Source: Cryptomeria japonica
Lineage: Eukaryota > Streptophyta > Pinopsida > Cupressales > Cupressaceae
NCBI RefSeq assembly: GCF_030272615.1
Contig: NC_081414.1
Location: 908,431,009-908,493,008, forward strand
Direction: 5' to 3'
Length of the DNA: 62,000 bases
Below the pieces are notes generated by a model that was given only the letters and a program-made list of their open reading frames with translations, did no database searches and was not told the DNA's origin. Below, piece by piece: positions 1 through 11,998 of this stretch. Made by a program: the position numbers and the translations under genes. The first letter of the stretch is position 1, and every line of letters starts with the position of its first letter.

Positions 1-2
1 TA

Positions 3-2788
3 GTTGAGAAAGGATTTTAGTTACAATTCAAAGATGGAAAATGCAAAATCATGAATAGAACTGGTTTAGAAATTGCAACCGGTAATCAGACTAGAGGTAA
101 TATCTTTGATTTGAATAATAGTGAAAAGACATGCTTGATTGCTCATATTGATGAAAGCTGGTTATGGCATAAGAGACTCTGTCATGTAAACTTTTATTGC
201 ATGGTGAAGATCGGTACTACTAAGGCAGCTAGAGATTTACCTAAAATTGTCAAACCTCAGAATATAGTATGTAAGGAATGTCAATTTGGAAAACAAGTTA
301 GAGCTAGTTTCAAAAGTATTCTAGAAAAATCCAATAATTCTCTTAACTTGATTCACACTGATTTATGTTGTCCAGCTAGAACTAAAAGTTTACAAGGTGA
401 TAGATATTTCATGCTAATCATTGATGACTATTCTAGAATGTATTGGTTTACTTTTCTCAAAGAAAAATCTGAAGCACTGGGAAAGTTCAAATTGTTCAAA
501 GCAATGGTTGAAAATGAAACCGGTAAGAAAATCAAATGTTTAAGATCAGATAAAGGAGGTGAATTTACATCTAAGGAATTTAATACATTCTATGAAGTGA
601 ATGGAATTAGAAGACAGTTATGAGCACCTCAGACACCACAACAAAATGGAGTTGTTGAAAGGAAAAATAGAACTATCTTGGATGCAGCAAGAAGTATGTT
701 ATTAGAAGAAAACCTACCACGTGTATATTGGAGAGAGGCAGTCAGTACAATGGTCTATACATTCAACAAAGTTCACATCAAAGGTGAAACCGGTAAGACC
801 CCTCATGAACTATGGTTTGGTAATACTCCTACTCTTAAGTATTTCAGAATTTTTGGAAGTAAATGTTATGTCAGAAGAGATGAGTATACTGTAAAATTTG
901 ATCCTAGAAGTGATGAAGGAATATTTATTGGTTATTCATCTAAGACCAAGGCATATAGATGTTTTACCAAAAGATTGCAGAAAATTGTTGAAAGTACAAA
1001 TGTAAAGATTGATGAACAATTCAGAGGAACTTCAAAGTATATAGACTTTGAACCGGCAATAGAAATTTTGACAAATGAACCTACACTAAATCCACCAGTA
1101 CAGAATGATGATCCAGTTACCTCGGTATCATCTAAGAATTCCACAGTAACTGAGGAACAACAACAAACAAAGACACCCCAATATGTAAGACTGAATCATT
1201 CTGAAGATTAGATAATTGGAAACAATTTTAAAGGAGTTATGACAAGAGGAAGATTGGCAAATGAAGAGGTATGTCTTATTTCTCAAATTGAACCATCATC
1301 TGTTAATGAGGCATGTGAAGATAAATTTTGGATTAAAGCTATAGAAGAAGAATTACAACAAATTGAGAAAAACAACACTTGGACATTAGTTCCCCGGCCT
1401 AGAGATAAAAATGTAATTGGAACCAAATGGGTTTTTAGAAACAAACTTAATGAAGATGGTAAGGTTGTCAGAAATAAAGCAAGACTAGTGTGTAAGGGAT
1501 ATTGTCAGAAGGAAGGAGTTGATTACAATGAAACCTTTACACTGGTAGCTAGAATTGAGGTAGTCAGATTGTTTTTGGCTTCTGCAGCACACAAGAACTA
1601 CAAAGTTTATCAAATGGATATTAAATGTACATTTTTAAATGGAGATCTTGAAGAGGAAGTGTACATTGAACAACCTGATGTATTTTCTTTGCAAGATGAC
1701 AATGATATGGTTTGCAGGTTAAGAAAAGCTTTGTATGGATTGAAACAAGCTCTAAGAGCTTGGTATGCAAGATTGGATAAGTATCTTTTAAAGATTGGTT
1801 TTACTAAAGGAAATGCAGACAACAATTTATATTATAAAGTAACTAACGATGACATCTTGATTATAGAAGTATTTTTTGATGATATAATATTTGGATGAGA
1901 AGATGGATTATGTAAAGAATTTTCTATTAAAATGCAGCAAGAATTTGAAATGTCTATGATTGGAGAAATAAAATTATTTTTAGGATTGTAGATTTCATAG
2001 ATTGATAAAGGTATATTCTTGAGTCAATCCAAATACTTAAAAGAGTTACTAGAGAAATTTGGAATGGAGAAATCTAAACCGGTAAGCACACCTATGACAA
2101 CAAATGACAAATTATCACTAAGGGATGAATCTACACCTATTAATCCAACTAGATACAAATCATAGGAGGTTTACTGTATTTGACACAAACCAGACCTGAT
2201 ATTATGAATGTAGTATGTATTGTTTCAAGATTTCAATGTAATCCTAGAGAAAATCATGAATCAGTAGTAAAAAGGATTTTCCGGTACTTACAAGGCACTA
2301 TAAATCTTGGATTATGGTACCCCAGAGATGAAAACTTTGAATTATGTGCATACATAGATGCAAACTGGGCAGGAGATGTGGATGATAGAAAAAGAACCAC
2401 CGGTGGAGCATTCTTTCTTGGAAACAAATTAGTTTCTTGGTTGAGTAAGAAACAAAGTTGTACATCTTTATCAACAACATAATTAGAATATGTTGCAGCA
2501 ACAACTAACTGTACACAAGTACTATGGCTTAAGCAAATGTTGAAAGACATAAAGGTAAAATTCAAGGAACCTATTACTATCTATTGTGATAACACTACAG
2601 CAATTGATATATCCAAGAATTCGGTATTACATTCTAAAACCAAACATGTTTCTATGAAACTAAATTTTCTAAGGGAAAATGTTGAAGCAAAGGAGATAAA
2701 ATTGGTTTATGTGAATACTAAAGAGCAGATTGCAGATATTTTCACTAAACCTTTGCCTAAGGAGACTTTTGAATATCTCAGAGATTAG
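3..2788 (+). pseudogene. copia pol polyprotein remnant (integrase, RT, RNase H)
   Basis: Decayed polyprotein needed for cDNA synthesis and integration in cytoplasmic particles and the nucleus. The integrase zinc-binding HHCC motif is visible (WHKRLCH near 166-190, CKEC near 270-281). The catalytic D, D, E are at HTD (~353-361), RSDKGG (~544-560) and VVERKN (~651-668). The RT core retains MDIK (~1615) and FFDD (~1871-1882), where the family usually has YVDD. RNase H has YIDANWAG (~2353), YCDN (~2581) and the C-terminal IADIFTKPLP (~2732). Breaks: TAG at 18-20, TGA 621-623, TAG 1209-1211, TGA 1896-1898, two TAGs near 1989-2000, a frameshift near 2160-2180 and TAA 2480-2482. The reading frame continues off the left edge. 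Not functional. Confidence 0.93.
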
Positions 2789-3198
2789 CTTGGAGTCATA
2801 CCACCACCAGTAGAGACTTGGATAGTTGATGATTATCATCAACCGGCAAAATTAACAGAGAAATCTTTTTTCTGGCTTTGATGGGAAGCTACTTCAAAGG
2901 GGGAGTAGTTGGTATATTGAATTGATTGGTATTTTGTATATGAACTTGTTTTTATTGTAAATTTGGCATTTGATGTCAAAGGGGGAGAGATTGGTATGGA
3001 AAAACACAAGGAAAACACATGTTGCTCCAAGGGGGAGAGATTGTTGTTTGGGAGAGATTATTACTCTCTGTATCTGTATTTTGATTTCTAGTTATGATTT
3101 ATTTTTAGAGATTGTTGGTTTTTGGTATTTAGCATTTTTGTTTTGGCACTTTGATGGTTTTTTCATCTTGTGTTGCCATCAATGCCAAATGGGGAGAT
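2789..3198 (+). other. non-coding 3' region with repeated polypurine tracts
   Basis: Between the RNase H stop and the LTR there is no ORF of note. Four purine-rich tracts of the form (A)AAGGGGGAG or close variants occur near 2897, 2979, 3030 and 3187, the last directly before the LTR start TGTTGG and therefore the likely plus-strand primer. Each is followed by GTTGG or ATTGG/ATTGTTG, so the tract and the LTR start seem to have been copied as a module. Confidence 0.7.
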
Positions 3199-4248
3199 TG
3201 TTGGTATTTTGGTATGGTTTTGTCATTGATGTCAACACCTACTAAAACTCTAACACTTTGGAGAATCAGCAACATTCACCGGCAAGCAAGTGACTCATGC
3301 ATAGTCATCGGTATCTGGTACACCGGCAAGATATAATGATCATAGGCACTTGGAATGATATGGAAAACACTTGGTTATGTCGAAGACATTGTGTGGACAC
3401 TTTGTTTTGGAGTTTTGTTTATTGGTACATTAGCATTCACATATTTGTTGTTACCGGCAAATAGGTCTAGGGTTACACCGATAGGTTTATCTTTTCCAGA
3501 TCAGCATGGCACACTATGGAAATAATTAATTATTATTGTAAATGCATTAAGCCGACATGTTCGATCGGTTATTGCATCAGATATTGTATTGTTTGTAAAA
3601 TGTCCTATTGTAATATCTTGTAGAGCCGACCTACTAAAATTGGTCTTAGGTTATGGTATAAATGTAAGATCTTATTTGTAAGATCAGATGTGAAATGCGA
3701 AAAGGAATTGTGTGAAGGTAAATTCGAGAATAAGCAGTGTTATACACGCAAACATCATTTGAATATTGAAGAAGGGTTTTTGTGAAGACAATTAGAACTA
3801 CACCGGTACTGAATCCAGCATATGAAGATGCTATTTTGTGTAGTACATTCTTATTGGATTTAACCATCCAACTGTAGTCAATGTGACTCCCATTTTGTGA
3901 TTGAGCAGTGAGCTCTAGGCGCTTGGCCTTTCTTCATATGTAGACCCCATTTATGTACACTTACTATCTGCAGTAGCATCATCTGATTGTGGGTAAGATT
4001 TCCCACCATGGTTTTTCCCCCTACAGGGTTTCCACGTACAAATATTGGTGTTATGTGTTGTGGATGACTTTGTCTTTATGTTTCATGCCTTAATCCTTAC
4101 CAGTATAACAATTAACTATTAAAACTATCTACCAACATGTTAAACTAGTTTACCAGTATCAAGCATTAAGTTGCTTAAGTTGTTTTGGTTTGAATTTATT
4201 TGACAACTGATTCACCCCCCCCCTCTCAGTTGTCTCCGGGACCTAACA
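3199..4248 (+). repeat. 3' LTR of the copia element
   Basis: Starts TGTTGGTATTTTGG after the purine tract and ends CTCCGGGACCTAACA, giving a TG...CA LTR of 1050 bp. It contains several CACCGGC/ACCGGT motifs (near 3278, 3320, 3452, 3800) and the C-run plus CTCTCAGTTG block (~4216-4232) also found at the end of the F and B LTRs. It is related to, but strongly diverged from, LTR F (for example TTGAGCAGTGAGCTCTAGGC near 3900 and 14756). Confidence 0.85.
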
Positions 4249-4260
4249 GTATATATAACT

Positions 4261-6165
4261 ATGGCTTCTTCATCCACTCCTGAATTTATTGTAAACCCTA
4301 CTGTGATTGAGGTTGTTAAGTGACCTAGACTCGTTTTCAAACTGGTTCCCAAAATAGCATAGAAAGATGATAGCATAGGTGCATTCTCTCAAATTCCTAA
4401 GGGAGTAGTATATGTTGAAGACCCTAGGATATACATAGATTGTCATATAGAGGAATTAGGTGATGATGAGATCAAAAACATGTATAGCACTGTGATTTGT
4501 GATGAATCTAGAAATGTCAAGCCGGAACACAAGATAGTAGAAACCCTAGGCTTCGTGGATATTCTTAGCATTCCTGATTTTCCTGAGGATATTATAATAA
4601 TTGTGCTAAGAAGAGTTCATGGTGAATTCTTCTAGTTGGATTCAATCCATAATATCACAAAGGAAGACGTTAAGGCAGTAACAGGGTTACCTTCCACTGG
4701 TAGCAGACTTGACAAAACAAAAGAGTCTCAAATGACACAGTGATGGATTTAACCGGTGCAACTTTTGACAAAAGGTCTCTAAGGGTAAATGATGTAAAGG
4801 ACATTAATGTCAGATTTGTTAGTATGATTTTAAGCTACAAGGCTACACATGCAAATAGGTTGAACTTAGTTTATAGCCTATGTATCAAAAGTGCATATGA
4901 CATGGTTAATGAAAATGCTAGAATAGATGTGTGCGAATGGCTCAAAGATGAATTGATAGACAATCTAAAGAAGATTAAAGGAGATAAGAAAGGAACCTTT
5001 AGATTTGGAAATTTTCTTGTGTTGTCTAATGATGTACGTTACTAAACAAGTACCCGGTATTGGTAGAAGATAATTTGGCTTTGACATACTAGTAGGAAAG
5101 CAACTATTGGATCTATTGAACAACATGGGATAAAACAAGGAGAAAAACTTAAATGAACATTTTCAAGCATTGAAAGCTCAAATGAAAACTAGAATAAGAC
5201 TGTCACAGGCTATTATGGACAAATATCAGAAAGAAATTTGTTTTGTAATCAAGAAAGATGAAATCTGAATGGAGGCAGTTGTCCCTAGAACTATCTAGGT
5301 AACTGAAATGGGCTATGAGATAGATGACAACATTATTGAAACTTATGCAAAAGCCCTCCTTGAAGCACCAAAGGAACCCACCGAGAAAGTCTTTGGAAAT
5401 GTTGAAACAATAGAAAGTGGAATTCAGTCTAGGAAAAGGGTTAAGAAGGTTGAAGAAATAGTAAGGAAAGGAACCCGACAGGCAAAAGCAATTAAGGAAG
5501 ATGTTTTGAAACAAACAGGTATAAAGGAAAGTGAGTTGGAAGGACTTCAATCGAAAGCTCATCTTTCACCGGTTGGAACCTCCTCTGAGAGTGATATGCC
5601 AACAATATTTAAAAGGGTAGAAAGGAAAAGAAAACCCTCACCAGTACCCTTTCCTACACCCATGAAAACAAGGCAAAAGCAATAGGCAGTGAGGCCTCCA
5701 GTGAAAAAGAAGTTGACTCCTAAGAAGAAAAGGAAGGTAAAACAAGAAATTGCTCCACTGGATAAACTCTTAAGTGAAATAATAGAAGATGGTAAGTTGA
5801 AAAACATCAGCAAAATATATCACACACTATCTGCTGACGACAAGGAACACATAGAGAAAATTGAGAAGTTAGAGAAGGACAAAGAAAAAGTTTAGGATGA
5901 GGCAAAGAGCTTGAAATGTAAACTTGATCCAAAACTAGACTACCTCATTTCTTTAAGAAAATAAATTTTTGAGGCTCTGGTTCCCGGATTTAAGACATCA
6001 GAAGAGAAAATGCACATACTCACTGGTATAGTTCAGAGAACCCAAGAGGCATTAGAGGAAAGCACAAGATTCAACGACAGCTTAAAACTGATTTTGACAG
6101 ACATATTCCAGATTGTAACCCACCGGTTACAAGAATCTAGGCAGGACTCCACTGACAACGAATGA
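4261..6165 (+). pseudogene. accessory ORF of element F, unknown function (homologue of the ORF in element B)
   Basis: About 635 codons from an ATG at 4261 to a TGA at 6163-6165, not recognised as gag, protease, RT or integrase. It parallels the B ORF at 28204-31185: IPKGVV/IPAGVI, IDCHIEELG/IDCKIEDLG, KPEHKIVE/KPEYNILE, LRRVHG in both, and MEAVVPR...MGYEI versus MEAVEPR...MGYEV (~5271-5322 here). After roughly residue 350 comes a Lys/Arg-rich stretch (KKKLTPKKKRKVK at ~5701-5739, possibly a nuclear localisation signal) and a charged, probably coiled-coil tail. Breaks include TGA 4321-4323, TAG near 4363 and 4636, a frameshift near 4735 and further stops near 5042 and 5265. It occupies the position of the envelope-like ORF of Sireviruses, but I see no clear signal peptide or membrane segment, so that equivalence is open. 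Confidence 0.6.
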
Positions 6166-6362
6166 CAACCTTTGTCATTGATGTCAAAGGGCGAGTAGTA
6201 GAGATGATAAAAATAAAAAAGTAAAGATCATCTGCTTAGGGGGAGCACACATCTGGTACAATTTTTTTGGTACAGTTTTTGGCAAGATTTTTTAACTTCA
6301 AGTTTTGGATACATTCTTGAATTTTTCTCATAAGTGTTGCCATCAATGCCAAAGGGGGAGAT
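6166..6362 (+). other. element F region upstream of the 3' LTR
   Basis: Non-coding. It holds a variant purine tract (CAAAGGGCGAG, ~6186), a CTTAGGGGGAGC tract (~6236) matching those of element B (27765 and 31352), and a final CCAAAGGGGGAGAT (~6350) directly before the LTR. Confidence 0.65.
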
Positions 6363-6558
6363 TGTTGGCAAATGCACACTCCAATGAGATATTGTAGGTG
6401 ATTGAAGGTATTTTCATTGATGGCAACCTTACAATCATGTGATACCAACAGGAAGACATCGACACTGGCACCGATAGACTCTACACCGGCATACAGAACA
6501 TCGGCACCGAAAAGGAAGATTACCGACACCCTGGCTGACAACAATTTTGTATAAATAT
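6363..6558 (+). repeat. 3' LTR of element F, first part
   Basis: Starts TGTTGGCAAATGC after the polypurine tract. Contains clustered CACCGG/CACCGA motifs between 6460 and 6535. Interrupted after AATAT (6554-6558) by E1; the sequence resumes at 14476 after the second copy of AATAT. Confidence 0.85.
6554..6558. repeat. target-site duplication AATAT (left), insertion of E1
   Basis: AATAT directly precedes the E1 5' LTR and is repeated at 14471-14475 directly after the E1 3' LTR. This fixes the E1 boundaries and shows that it inserted into LTR F. Confidence 0.9.
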
Positions 6559-7908
6559 TGTAGTCACATAAATCTGTCCATCTTAATTAAATGAATATTT
6601 CATATTTATTTGATTAAATATACACTAGCCATCAGTTAATTAAATTAATATTTAATTTATTCATCTTCAAATCATTCTCCTATTAATTAAATAAATTATT
6701 CAATTTATTTTAATTAATTCATTAAACCAAATTCATAATCAATTAAATGAATAAATTCTACTAATTCAATTTAATCCTCTTTCCTCTTTTAAATAAATTA
6801 AATAAAACATTTATTTAAAACATTTATTTTCCCCCCCACTTGCATTTTCCTACATCTCCCACCTGTCCTTCCTAAATTCTTCTGGAACCTATCTAATCCT
6901 AATCAATTAGCCTAATCCTTCCCCTAATTATTGTCACATTCCTAAGCAACTTGGAGTCACTTCTCAAAGACTTCAAAGTCTTTGAAAAGTATTTAATGCT
7001 TTGTGTGTTCAACAATTTAACCTCTTAAGTCTTCTAAACCACTTATGGCTCTTACATGACCATTTATGGTTAACCCCTAACTCAACCCTCATGTGACTCA
7101 TGTTTCTCCTCAAGCATTTATTGATTTGACCATGATTATCCCTTTTACCTTTGCACAAGTGTGTATCCATTGGATAAAGGCTTTATTCTTTGAATAAAGA
7201 ATTTATTCACTCAACCCAACCTTGACCTTAACTCCCAAGTTAACTCTCAGGTCATGCCAAGCATTTAATGCTTATTCCCTCTCCTCTCAAGATATCTCAC
7301 ATTGACACTTGTCATCCTGGGATTGGGTTGAAAGTCCTCACATGGATTGAATATCATTCAATCCTAACCCTTGTTGAGATTACTCAATCTCAACCATCCA
7401 TTGCTCCATTTTTCCTATAAATAGAGCCCATTTCTTCATAATCCAGATCCTAAAAACTTGTATGCATTTAATCTATAGTGAATTCTGGAGAGCATTTAAC
7501 ATTTACATTTACTCTTTTGGATTAAAATCAACACTAGACTAGATAATAATCTCATTTTCTAGCTTGTTCATACTTGCATAGCATTTATAGTAATCATCTA
7601 CAATCTTGAACCTCCATAAGCATCCATAGTGCAAAAGCTACTGAGAGCTACACTAATTTGGAACTTGGAGAGGAGAGAAACAAGGAAGGAGAAGCTACCA
7701 GCATGATAGAGAGAATATGGAGAAGTTTAGTTACTTTTTGGAGATTCCTTAAGCTTTCTTTTTGTTTAGTAGTATCTTTCTTGATATGCTTGCCTAGGAT
7801 AGTTTTTAATTGGTGATTTCTAACACTAACATCTAACAATTGATTTCTTTTGTTTCTTGTTTTGTGTTTGTTTATCCTAACTAACATTGTCCATTTTGTA
7901 GAGCATCA
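6559..7908 (+). repeat. 5' LTR of E1
   Basis: 1350 bp, TGTAGTCACATAAATC to TAGAGCATCA. A TATA box (TATAAATA, 7416-7423) lies 3' of centre. It aligns throughout with 13129-14470 and, in reverse orientation, with 57140-58490 and 56364-57139. The first third is an A/T-rich mix of AATTAAAT-type words. Confidence 0.92.
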
Positions 7909-7910
7909 TT

Positions 7911-7928
7911 TGGTGAACCTGACGTGAA
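7911..7928 (+). other. primer-binding site of E1
   Basis: TGGTGAACCTGACGTG begins two bases after the 5' LTR, the normal position for a tRNA primer site starting TGG. E2 carries TGGTGAACCCGTCATG in the equivalent place (minus strand, ~56361). I cannot name the tRNA with confidence. Confidence 0.7.
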
Positions 7929-10021
7929 AAACTTAAATGATGAACACTTATCACATCAACCAAAAAAATCAACATGAACGCACCCACTGTCTAAACAAGG
8001 ATGCATCCTTCCTTACCGAAAACAAAGACAAAATGACATTTTCTTTGACAAGAAAATTATGTTTAAGCTATCAAATACTTGGTTGATTTGTGGGTTATTT
8101 ATTCCTATCAGGTTCCTACAACATTGTTTGTGTATCTTCTGCAAATTATTCTGATGAAGTACTAGGGCATGTACTAATGGTGTCTACATGGGAAGTTCAT
8201 TAAGCTACGTGATCTTATGCAAAATACAGTCATAGATCACTACGGTTTGCTAACTACAACGTATGCCTCGACCATATGAACATGAACCATTATCGAGGTT
8301 CCATATTCTTTATTCTTTATATATGTTGTTTGCCTACAGATACAATGCTCCATCTTTTGTTCCTACTACCTCATCTAAACTCAATGATGGTTTATCTCTG
8401 ATTACGGTATGAACTTGTCTCAGGATATGATCGGCAAAAGATCAAGGAGGACATTCCAAGTCATGCATGAAAGGAGATAATCCTTGTTTGTTCCACAAGC
8501 AATACTCAGGTCAACTTGATCCATTATATCAAGTTGCTTGTATTAACTTGCTATATCAAAACCATGCAAGCAATAATCAGGTCAACTTGAATCATTATGT
8601 CAAGTTGCTTGTATTTTCTTACAACATTTTAAAAAGCTAAATGATGAAAATAAAGCACTATGGATCATCATTCCATCTCATCTGTTTATATTGCATTATG
8701 TTGCATATCGTTCATCCATTTACTCATTCATTATTCATATGCATAGTTTTGTGTGCAAGTGTGAACAAAGTTAATATGAGCAGTTATGTAAAAAATTGAG
8801 TTGGTCTTGGATACAATCATGACAGAGTACTCTGATACATCATCAGTGCATCATGAAAAGTCTAAAACAACCTTGCATTCATCTATCATGATCATATAAT
8901 CATGATTGCATTTAGTTACATTTACGTCAAAGTGCATTTCATATCATTTAGATGCATAAAGTTATATAAAGTTTAATATCATTTATTGACATTAGTCTTA
9001 TTATATCATTTTCATCATTGCATAATCATGACATTTAGATTCATTCATATGATACAAATATCCTTGATTGTATTATCTATTACTATGCATTCATTTAATA
9101 TCATTTACAACTCATCATTTATCATCATTTATCATCATTTATCATTACATACATCTATTTATCTATCCATTAGTTAAGTGAATTCATTTATTCATTTAGT
9201 ATATTTTTATACTCATTCAATTCACTTCATTTAGGATTCATTACAAACATGCGTTCATTCTACTTTTTAATTGCATTAAGGTGCAGTTATTCATGAGTTG
9301 CATTATCATTACATTATCATTTCACTTCATCATATGTTCTGACATTTAGAATCATAATAAAAACCATTTTGTTTCCACATTGGTTCATACATTATCCATA
9401 TACATTCATTTAGAAATCATTATTTAACAACATTTGTACTTTACATTTGTTTATCCATATTGCACTCATCTAAAAAACATCTAGATGCATTTACATATAT
9501 AAATCATTCATTTACTACATTAAATCCTAAAAAGATTGCATATCATTATCTCATTGTCTCATCAAAATCCAAACAACCATCATAATCATCATTTTATTAT
9601 GCATACATAATCATCATGACATTACATACATAAGGCATTCCATCATTAACACATCACACGCACATATATAAACCTACATATACATGTTAGCATCACATCA
9701 TACAATATGCATAGGGACATCATGTAGGTGTAAATCATCATAAAAACATGCATATAGGAATGATCTCATAAAAACACATACATATAGCAAGTACAACTAT
9801 CCATCTATGGATAAATCATAAAATCATCATCCTGCATAAGCATCCATACATGTCATCAAAATGCACATCCTCACCAAAATGAGATCTCCTCATATATCAT
9901 ATCATATCACCAAAAATATACATGTATCAGAGTACAATGAAGTCCCAAAAATCGGCTACCAAGAGCCATCCAAGATACAGTCCAAAATGACAATATAAAT
10001 ATGTGCATACAAAATGCTCTC
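7929..10021 (+). other. E1 internal region without coding capacity
   Basis: No credible ORF on either strand. From about 8640 to 9950 it becomes a low-complexity field of CATT/ATCATTTA words (for example repeated ATCATTTATC at 9113-9145). A similar, much shorter CAT-rich stretch precedes the PMD ORF in the C copies (38150-38270, 45500-45620), so it may be the 3' flank of the antisense gene. Confidence 0.6.
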
Positions 10022-11998
10022 TCAGATGCCACTCTGACTAGATGCTGCACACCCATCTCTACCTGCTCGCCCACTAGTCCCTACACCACCTGATCTATCT
10101 CTCCATGGAGGACCAATCACACCACCACTGCTCTGCATCCTTTGAGACTGCTCTGATCTCGCCTGCCACATCTTAGAATAGCTCATTGCTCGCTGACTAG
10201 ATGGCACCACCTGCTCGTATAACCCCTGCCAATACTCTATCTCTTCCTGTGCCTGTCGAATCTCCCTCATTACCTCCCCAGTAGGACCCTGTGCTCCTAC
10301 TCCAACCCTGACTCTCTCCTGCAGCTTTGCTAATCTCTCCACTGCATCATCCCTCTCCCACAGCACCATAGTCAGCTTTGACTCTCGTGCAAATAGCTAC
10401 ATATCTCTAGCTTCCACCTCTTCCTGCAAATCCTCTACACGAGTTTGCAAATATCCTATCATATGATCCCGCAGATCTCCACCCATGGCTCCCTCCCCAA
10501 TATCTATAGGTGCCTCCTTAATGGCTCCCTCTCCCGTAGCTCCCTCCTCTGTATCCATAAGTGCCTGTCCCTCACCTACATCCCTGCCACCTAATATCAT
10601 ACCTCCCTGCATCAACGGTCCCTGAGATAGCCGCAATGGCTGCCCACCTATCCCTCTCCTCTATAATCGACCACCACCCCCACCTCCACCTCCACCTCCG
10701 AATCCACTACCTCCTCAAAACCTGCCACCCCCTCCTCCTCCTCCTCCATCCCCACCACCACCATCTCCATCAACACCATCCCCTCTCCCCCATCCACCTA
10801 CTACTCCGCAACCTCCTCTCCTCCTCCATCTCTGTCCCCTCTCCTCAAAATCTAGAATCGGCTCTACCGGATCTGATATCCGAGGAATTGGATGAGCCAC
10901 AATATACTATGTATACTCCTTTGACACACCTACATCTACTATCCCCAACCTCATATGTCGTGGTCTCGCCTATAGTATGCGGAACTCTACCAATGCCTGA
11001 TCATAGGGTAGCACTGGCCCCCATAAGTACCTCTCTCAGACCACCCTAGCATACTCTCCTAAAACACTAGGCAATCCCTGCCTCCACCCAAACTATCTCA
11101 ACACCCAGCCCAGAAGTTGTCTCTCCACATTGTAAGCTATCCTACCAATGAGGAATCACGTCATAAAAACATATGGTAATGCCTCCGCATCATCCTCCCA
11201 TGGCTCACACTCAATGCACAGCCTCTAGATCACTGTGTCCAAGTCATCTAGTGCCAGCCGCCACCACTCTAACTTCCCCAGGTGGGGCTGACTCATCATA
11301 GCACCATACATATATACATATGACTGGTCCACTGCCTGAAATCTCAGACTAACTGGTTGAGCCAATAGTAAGTGCTCCCATGCCCAAATATGCATCAACA
11401 TGATCCCTACTACCAAGGAGCCCCTCCCTCAGTATACTACATCATGAAGCTCTTGATATAAGTGTGATAGAATGCATGGTCCCCATGCGAACCGGGTCCA
11501 CTCTGTAATCATTTGCTCGATCACTTGACCCTAACCAATGGCCAGTCCATACAATCGTCGATTTGGGCATAGTAGTCCCCCAACAATACCTGATAACACT
11601 GCTGGAAGCAGCTCATACAACGCGGCTATGTCCTCCCAGGCTATCGATCCATCATCAATATAGACATCCTCCTCAAAAAATCTCTGCACAGCTAGGGTCC
11701 CCCACGCTCAGTCATAGCTCACCAACTCTCTTCGGATGGGAATGTGCAAGATGCGCCATACATCCTCCAGTGTAGCTATCATCTCTCCCTATGCTAAGTG
11801 AAATGTGCACGTCTCACTATGCCACCACACTGCCAATGTTGTAATCAAACTGTGATTCATCCAAATCATGAGCATATGCATCACATCGTACAGGCATGTC
11901 GCTGCAATGCAATCCACCTTGACCTCTGTCAACTGATCACACAACACCTGTGTGGCAGAATTCCTCTCGCGCAACTATAAGACGCGAAGATCCTCTTA
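10022..11998 (-). pseudogene. antisense plant mobile domain (PMD) protein of E1
   Basis: One reading frame from about 11998 down to 10022 (about 650 codons), interrupted by about a dozen stops but no frameshift below 11974. The PMD signature of MAIN/MAIL-type and transposon-borne proteins is readable: WHSETCTFHLA (~11805), TLEDVWRILHIPI (~11760), AWGPCIL (~11490), HIWAWEHLLLAQP (~11360-11395). A Gly/Arg-rich linker follows (~10650-10890), then a probable coiled coil and a tail with YWQGLYEQVVP and GGVGTSGRAGRDG that matches the C-family tail. PMD host proteins take part in transposon silencing and genome stability; the role of element-borne copies is not established. It lies antisense between the LTRs. 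The start codon is not resolved. Confidence 0.75.

Larger units (their letters stand above)
1..4248 (+). mobile_element. Ty1/copia retrotransposon, 5'-truncated by the window edge
   Basis: The order integrase, reverse transcriptase, RNase H, polypurine tracts, LTR is the Pseudoviridae (copia) order. The 5' LTR, gag and protease lie beyond the left edge. Repeated purine tracts of the type AAAGGGGGAGA before the 3' LTR resemble those known from the Sirevirus/SIRE lineage of plant copia elements; that lineage call is inference. The LTR is followed at 4249 by GTATA, the expected position of a target-site duplicate, but the partner copy is outside the window. The element is probably nested in element F, whose accessory ORF starts only 13 bases after the LTR. 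Confidence 0.9.

Noticed and set aside
2970-3245. 91-residue ORF with hydrophobic segment before the copia 3' LTR, possible envelope-like peptide
   Set aside because: It runs across purine tracts and into the LTR, and has no counterpart in F or B.
7911-7928. tRNA gene or named tRNA for the E1 primer site
   Set aside because: Only a TGG-starting primer site is visible; no cloverleaf, and no secure tRNA assignment by eye.
10561-11049. 162-residue plus-strand His/Leu/Pro-rich ORF in E1
   Set aside because: Opposite strand of the Gly/Arg-rich PMD linker; no homologue in the C copies.
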